Shown piece after piece: positions 59,972-64,000 of a stretch of DNA of 64,000 nucleotides (position 1 is the first letter of the stretch; each line of letters begins with the position of its first letter). The position numbers and the translations under genes were made by a program. A model generated the notes under the pieces. That model worked only from the letters and a program-made list of their open reading frames with translations, did not search any database and was not told the DNA's origin. The stretch is taken from assembly GCA_963824225.1 (NCBI GenBank), contig CAWGOF010000001.1, forward strand, positions 124,001 through 188,000, in the 5' to 3' direction. The stretch comes from CAWGOF01 sp963824225. GTDB lineage: Bacteria; Acidobacteriota; Polarisedimenticolia; Polarisedimenticolales; Polarisedimenticolaceae.

Positions 59972-60355
59972 ACACTTTTCGCGCCCTATGATGGGCGCCG
60001 AAAGGTGGGCCGAGATGGGGGAATTCAAGCGGAAGTCGGATGGTCGGCGGATCTTCACGTCCGACTTCAAGCGAGCCACGGTGGCGCGGATCACCTCGCA
60101 GGAGAAGACGCTCGCTGAGATGTCGCGCGAGCTCGAGATCGCACCGGCGGTATTGCGGAACTGGATGCGCTTGGCCGACGGCGGGAGTCGAGCCGCCGTC
60201 GACGCCGGCGAAGAGGTCGTGCCGGTCAGCCGGGTGCGCGAACTCGAGAAACAGGTTCGCGACCTCCAGCGCCTGGTCGGCAAGCAAGCCATGACCATCG
60301 AAATCCTGGAAGCTGCGCGAGAGGTAGTAAAAAAAAGTCCGCGCTTGTTCAGAGG
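59948..60355 (+). mobile_element. IS3-family element, 5' part only
   Basis: Starts at the break in the cytochrome gene (TGGTCTGACCCCCGATTC) and contains orfA up to an A8 frameshift-type run at 60329-60336. orfB and the right end are absent, replaced by an IS256-type element. Confidence 0.65.
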
Positions 60356-60386
60356 GGGCGATGTCCCTCTGAGCGTTGAAAGTTGA
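60015..60386 (+). pseudogene. IS3-type transposase OrfA, 3' end replaced
   Basis: FKRKSDGRRIFTSDFKRATV, a helix-turn-helix (EKTLAEMSRELEIAPAVLRNWMR) and a leucine-zipper-like end (RVRELEKQVRDLQRLVGKQ) match IS3/IS911 OrfA. Past the A8 run the frame reads into the neighbouring IS256 left end (FRGGDVPLSVES). In intact elements this run triggers -1 frameshifting to OrfAB. Confidence 0.75.
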
Positions 60387-61784
60387 CGGCGGTCTCCGAC
60401 CCGATGACATCATCGGGTTGCATGAAACAAGGAGACCACCGCCATGAGGAAGAATCGCACGAGGAAGGCTTCCGCGAAAGGCACGTTTGGCCCGGGGAGG
60501 TCGGCTCCGACGAGACAATCTCGGCTCGTCGGGGTGATCCTGGACGCCCGAACGGCGCTGCGCGAGCTCGTCCTGACCGCCGGCCTCGAGGTGTTCACCG
60601 AGATGCTGGAGGACGATCGGGCCACGATCTGTGGCCCCAAGCACCAGCCGATGCCGGATCGGCGAGCCTACCGACACGGACACGACGAGGGCCGTCTGGT
60701 GTTCGGAGGGCGAAAGATTCGCGTGAAGAAGCCGCGGATCCGAAGCATCGAGGGTGAGGAGATTGAGCTGGGGACCTGGCGTCGAATGGCCGACGAGGAT
60801 CCGCTGCGGGATCGTGTCGTCGAGCAGATCCTGCTCGGGGTCAGCCAACGGGGCTACGAGCGGAGCCTCGAGCCGTTGCCGGCGGGTGTGTCGGCACGTG
60901 GGACTCGCCGATCGAGCGTGAGCCGACAGTTCCAGGCCCGCACGACGCAGCAGACCCAGTCGTTCCTGTCGCGTTCGCTCGAAGGGATCGACCTGCCGGT
61001 GCTCCTGATCGACGGGACCGCGCTCGGCGATCACATGCTGTTGGTCGCGCTGGGGATCGACACGTCGGGCAAGAAGCACGTCTTGGGCGTCGCCGTGGGG
61101 ACGACCGAGAGCGAGCAGGTGTGCCGCTCGCTGTTCCGGGACCTCATCGATCGGGGGCTGGTGGTCGAGCGGGCACGGCTGTTCGTGATCGACGGCGGCA
61201 AGGGGCTGCGCAAGGCGATTCGAACGACGTTTGGCGAGTGGGCGATTGTGCAGCGCTGCCAGATCCACAAGCTGCGCAACGTCGCCGAGCACCTCCCGGA
61301 AAACCGTCGTGCGTGGGTGAAGGCTGCGATCGTCCGAGCGTGGAAGTCGGGTAAGGTCGACACGGCTCGGCATCGCCTGCAGCAGTTGGCCACGCGTCTC
61401 GACGACGATCATCCCGACGCTGCCCGATCGATCCGTGAGGGACTCGACGAAACCCTCACGGTGATCCGGCTCGGTCTCGGTGGCGGGCTGCTGCGGACGC
61501 TGCGGTCGACGAATCCGATCGAGAATCTCCAGGGGACGATCCAGCGGGTCGTGCGCAACGTCAAAAACTGGCGCAGTGGAACGATGGCCCGTCGGTGGTG
61601 CGTGACCGCACTCGCCGAGGCCGAGAAGCGATTCCGCCGCGTCAGGGGTCACAAGGAGATGCCTCAGCTGATCGCCGCTCTCGAAGCCATCGTCAACCAG
61701 AACACGCTGGACAGTGCCCAGCAGGTCGCGTAGAACCGGTGTCGGAACCGCTCGTCACTTTCAACGGCCGATGGGACATTCCCC
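60356..61784 (+). mobile_element. IS256-family insertion sequence, copy 1
   Basis: About 1.43 kb with one transposase gene. Imperfect terminal inverted repeats: left GGGCGATGTCCC... with CGTTGAAAGT inside, right end (complement) GGGGAATGTCCC... with the same CGTTGAAAGT. No matching direct target repeats at its ends, so flanks have been rearranged. Confidence 0.8.
60444..61733 (+). CDS. IS256-family (mutator-type) transposase, copy 1
   Basis: 429 aa DDE transposase. Catalytic blocks: VLLIDGTALGDHMLL (first Asp), LFVIDGGKGLRKAI (second Asp), the CQIHKLRNV zinc/His block, and the region with Glu before RSTNPIENLQGTIQR. NTLDSAQQVA end. Intact, AGGAG about 12 nt upstream of the ATG. Identical to the partial second copy. 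Confidence 0.92.
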   Translation: MRKNRTRKASAKGTFGPGRSAPTRQSRLVGVILDARTALRELVLTAGLEVFTEMLEDDRATICGPKHQPMPDRRAYRHGHDEGRLVFGGRKIRVKKPRIRSIEGEEIELGTWRRMADEDPLRDRVVEQILLGVSQRGYERSLEPLPAGVSARGTRRSSVSRQFQARTTQQTQSFLSRSLEGIDLPVLLIDGTALGDHMLLVALGIDTSGKKHVLGVAVGTTESEQVCRSLFRDLIDRGLVVERARLFVIDGGKGLRKAIRTTFGEWAIVQRCQIHKLRNVAEHLPENRRAWVKAAIVRAWKSGKVDTARHRLQQLATRLDDDHPDAARSIREGLDETLTVIRLGLGGGLLRTLRSTNPIENLQGTIQRVVRNVKNWRSGTMARRWCVTALAEAEKRFRRVRGHKEMPQLIAALEAIVNQNTLDSAQQVA

Positions 61785-62412
61785 GATCTATCAGCTTGAA
61801 GTCTTGCGATTCGACGGGCAAGCGGAGACTGCAATCGCAACTGTGGACGACAGGTGCAATGGCGACACCCTCGACATCATGGAGCCGACTGCAGGAGTTC
61901 TCGGACAGTTCACGAGTCGACACAGTTTCGTGTTTGACGCCGTAAACGGGCGGCTCGTCATCGGCGTCCAAACGCGACACTGCCCCGGGAGTCAGTGTAG
62001 CGGAACCCCTGCATACCCTGCGTCGCGCAAGATGGTAGCGTTGAGCGGCTTCGCGCCGCTCCTCGAGATCTTCCAATCCTACGAGCCGACCGCTGGCCCA
62101 CTGAGCTTCACTGTCCCCGCGATGCCCGAGGGCTTCCAGTACGCCGATTGGTTCGACACGTACTACGGCGACCTCGCGACGGTCGGCGACTGGAGCCAGG
62201 CGCAGCCGCTGCAGTGCGGCTACCCGGCGACGCCGCCGAGCGTGGGTGACTACCTCACCGTCGCGGACCCGCTGCCCGCTCCCGCACCGGGGACGGGCCG
62301 GTACTACGTCACTGCGGTCACGCACCACGGCCAGCCGCGGTACGGGCGGAAGTCGACAAACGGCGTGCTCAGCGGCAGGGACCCGGCGGTGCTGCCGGGG
62401 TGCTCACGCTGA
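61785..62412 (+). pseudogene. 3' part of a secreted-type protein gene, cut by IS256
   Basis: Frame open from the IS right end for about 208 codons: YQLEVLRFDGQAETAIATVD, GQFTSRHSFVFDAVNGRLV, and a fibronectin-like end (GDYLTVADPLPAPAPGTGRY, YYVTAVTHHGQPRYGRKS). No start or signal peptide, so the 5' part is missing. Confidence 0.65.
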
Positions 62413-62427
62413 GCCATGCCAAACAGG

Positions 62428-62469
62428 TGTCACCCATGTCCCCGGACTGAACTGTCACGTATCTCCCCG
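62428..62469. repeat. Two near-identical 17-bp direct repeats (IS-end type)
   Basis: TGTCACCCATGTCCCCG and TGTCACGTATCTCCCCG, 25 bp apart. Such repeated boxes are typical of transposase-binding ends of other IS families, so this is likely the relic of a third IS. Confidence 0.45.
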
Positions 62470-62474
62470 ACCGC

Positions 62475-62696
62475 TCAGGCTCCACCGCTCGCCTTCCCAT
62501 CTTCCAGCCACTTCGCGCGTGCGACGGTGCATTCATCGCAGGCCAGTATCCGGTCATGTCGATTCATCCATGAGAACAGCCCGATGACACAACCATGGCG
62601 CGTGCTCTGGGCGGCGTTCGGAAACAGCCGTTCGCGAGCTTCGGCGTAGTTCTTGTCGTCTCTCACGAGTCCATAGATTGTTTCGACCCGAACTCC
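62475..62696 (-). pseudogene. Short gene fragment cut by IS256 copy 2
   Basis: Open frame from the IS end: RVETIYGLVRDDKNYAEARE, RLFPNAAQSTRHGCVIGLFS, CDECTVARAKWLEDGKASGG. It has protein-like composition and two Cys near CDEC, but no start. Family unknown. Confidence 0.4.
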
Positions 62697-64000
62697 GGGC
62701 GATGTCCCTCTGAGCGTTGAAAGTTGACGGCGGTCTCCGACCCGATGACATCATCGGGTTGCATGAAACAAGGAGACCACCGCCATGAGGAAGAATCGCA
62801 CGAGGAAGGCTTCCGCGAAAGGCACGTTTGGCCCGGGGAGGTCGGCTCCGACGAGACAATCTCGGCTCGTCGGGGTGATCCTGGACGCCCGAACGGCGCT
62901 GCGCGAGCTCGTCCTGACCGCCGGCCTCGAGGTGTTCACCGAGATGCTGGAGGACGATCGGGCCACGATCTGTGGCCCCAAGCACCAGCCGATGCCGGAT
63001 CGGCGAGCCTACCGACACGGACACGACGAGGGCCGTCTGGTGTTCGGAGGGCGAAAGATTCGCGTGAAGAAGCCGCGGATCCGAAGCATCGAGGGTGAGG
63101 AGATTGAGCTGGGGACCTGGCGTCGAATGGCCGACGAGGATCCGCTGCGGGATCGTGTCGTCGAGCAGATCCTGCTCGGGGTCAGCCAACGGGGCTACGA
63201 GCGGAGCCTCGAGCCGTTGCCGGCGGGTGTGTCGGCACGTGGGACTCGCCGATCGAGCGTGAGCCGACAGTTCCAGGCCCGCACGACGCAGCAGACCCAG
63301 TCGTTCCTGTCGCGTTCGCTCGAAGGGATCGACCTGCCGGTGCTCCTGATCGACGGGACCGCGCTCGGCGATCACATGCTGTTGGTCGCGCTGGGGATCG
63401 ACACGTCGGGCAAGAAGCACGTCTTGGGCGTCGCCGTGGGGACGACCGAGAGCGAGCAGGTGTGCCGCTCGCTGTTCCGGGACCTCATCGATCGGGGGCT
63501 GGTGGTCGAGCGGGCACGGCTGTTCGTGATCGACGGCGGCAAGGGGCTGCGCAAGGCGATTCGAACGACGTTTGGCGAGTGGGCGATTGTGCAGCGCTGC
63601 CAGATCCACAAGCTGCGCAACGTCGCCGAGCACCTCCCGGAAAACCGTCGTGCGTGGGTGAAGGCTGCGATCGTCCGAGCGTGGAAGTCGGGTAAGGTCG
63701 ACACGGCTCGGCATCGCCTGCAGCAGTTGGCCACGCGTCTCGACGACGATCATCCCGACGCTGCCCGATCGATCCGTGAGGGACTCGACGAAACCCTCAC
63801 GGTGATCCGGCTCGGTCTCGGTGGCGGGCTGCTGCGGACGCTGCGGTCGACGAATCCGATCGAGAATCTCCAGGGGACGATCCAGCGGGTCGTGCGCAAC
63901 GTCAAAAACTGGCGCAGTGGAACGATGGCCCGTCGGTGGTGCGTGACCGCACTCGCCGAGGCCGAGAAGCGATTCCGCCGCGTCAGGGGTCACAAGGAGA
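62697..64000 (+). mobile_element. IS256-family insertion sequence, copy 2 (runs off window)
   Basis: Matches copy 1 base for base wherever I compared it, in the same orientation, offset 2341 bp. Together the copies enclose 912 bp. Confidence 0.85.
62785..64000 (+). CDS. IS256-family transposase, copy 2 (partial at window end)
   Basis: 405 of the expected 429 residues; the same motifs as copy 1 (LLIDGTAL, VIDGGKGLRK). No substitutions seen in the part visible. The right end lies outside the window. Confidence 0.9.
   Translation, partial: MRKNRTRKASAKGTFGPGRSAPTRQSRLVGVILDARTALRELVLTAGLEVFTEMLEDDRATICGPKHQPMPDRRAYRHGHDEGRLVFGGRKIRVKKPRIRSIEGEEIELGTWRRMADEDPLRDRVVEQILLGVSQRGYERSLEPLPAGVSARGTRRSSVSRQFQARTTQQTQSFLSRSLEGIDLPVLLIDGTALGDHMLLVALGIDTSGKKHVLGVAVGTTESEQVCRSLFRDLIDRGLVVERARLFVIDGGKGLRKAIRTTFGEWAIVQRCQIHKLRNVAEHLPENRRAWVKAAIVRAWKSGKVDTARHRLQQLATRLDDDHPDAARSIREGLDETLTVIRLGLGGGLLRTLRSTNPIENLQGTIQRVVRNVKNWRSGTMARRWCVTALAEAEKRFRRVRGHKE

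Noticed and set aside
62554..63993. 479-aa minus-strand frame in the IS256 copies
   Set aside because: Antisense of the transposase gene, and repeated identically in both copies for that reason.

Overview
The window is GC-rich, densely coded bacterial chromosome with many 4-bp start/stop overlaps (ATGA, GTGA). Single-chain gcvP, the ileS-lspA-lgt-rluA order, a PilZ protein, TSP3/MopE-type Ca-binding repeats, a secreted sulfatase-modifying-factor-like protein, an NtrB/NtrC pair and many secreted proteins of unknown function point to a free-living Gram-negative of the former Deltaproteobacteria (Myxococcota, Desulfobacterota or Binatota-like). That placement is an inference; the window contains no rRNA or other decisive marker.

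Layout. 0-10.5 kb (minus): a long operon, ileS > lspA > lgt > rluA-type > DUF2520 > secreted protein > GH84-like protein > 4Fe-4S/FAD oxidoreductase, the last running off the left edge. ileS needs two single-base corrections to read through. 10.5-15.8 kb (plus): cysteine desulfurase, mnmA (together tRNA 2-thiouridine) and gcvP. 15.8-22 kb: a frameshifted sodium/solute symporter, a REP-like palindrome, PilZ protein, thiolase, dienoyl-CoA-hydratase-like crotonase and an HMG-CoA-lyase/LeuA-family enzyme. 22-26.2 kb (minus): trehalose operon otsA-otsB-DUF5752-treT. 26.2-31.6 kb: a lipoprotein divergent from the trehalose operon, small proteins, a membrane histidine kinase and an NtrC-type sigma54 activator. 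Three sigma54-like promoters lie in this stretch, two of them back to back in the otsA/lipoprotein gap.

31.6-37.8 kb: a secreted DUF1579 protein, then a divergent module. On one side an XRE regulator and a fatty-acid desaturase; on the other a secreted WxC-repeat protein and an orphan GroEL. The gap between them has two identical-architecture operators (TAACC-N6-GGTTA), one covering the -10 of the WxC/groEL promoter. 37.8-41.6 kb: tRNA-Gly(CCC), a small Cys-rich secreted protein, apparently decayed sequence, a MazF-type toxin-antitoxin pair, a SnoaL-like protein and a channel with an atypical selectivity filter. 41.6-50.5 kb: FGE-like protein, minor-pilin operon (fimT/pilV/pilW/pilX-like), glycosyltransferase-like protein and MscS channel.

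50.5-64 kb is an accessory region. Intact small regulators and enzymes (HxlR-SnoaL-SDR, ArsR-SRPBCC, methyltransferase) alternate with gene fragments: PQQ propeller, two ABC permeases, metallo-beta-lactamase, hemN 5' end, TSP3/MopE protein, cytochrome c. It ends in an IS3-type remnant and two direct copies of an IS256-type element; the second runs off the right edge. No CRISPR array, rRNA or phage module was seen.
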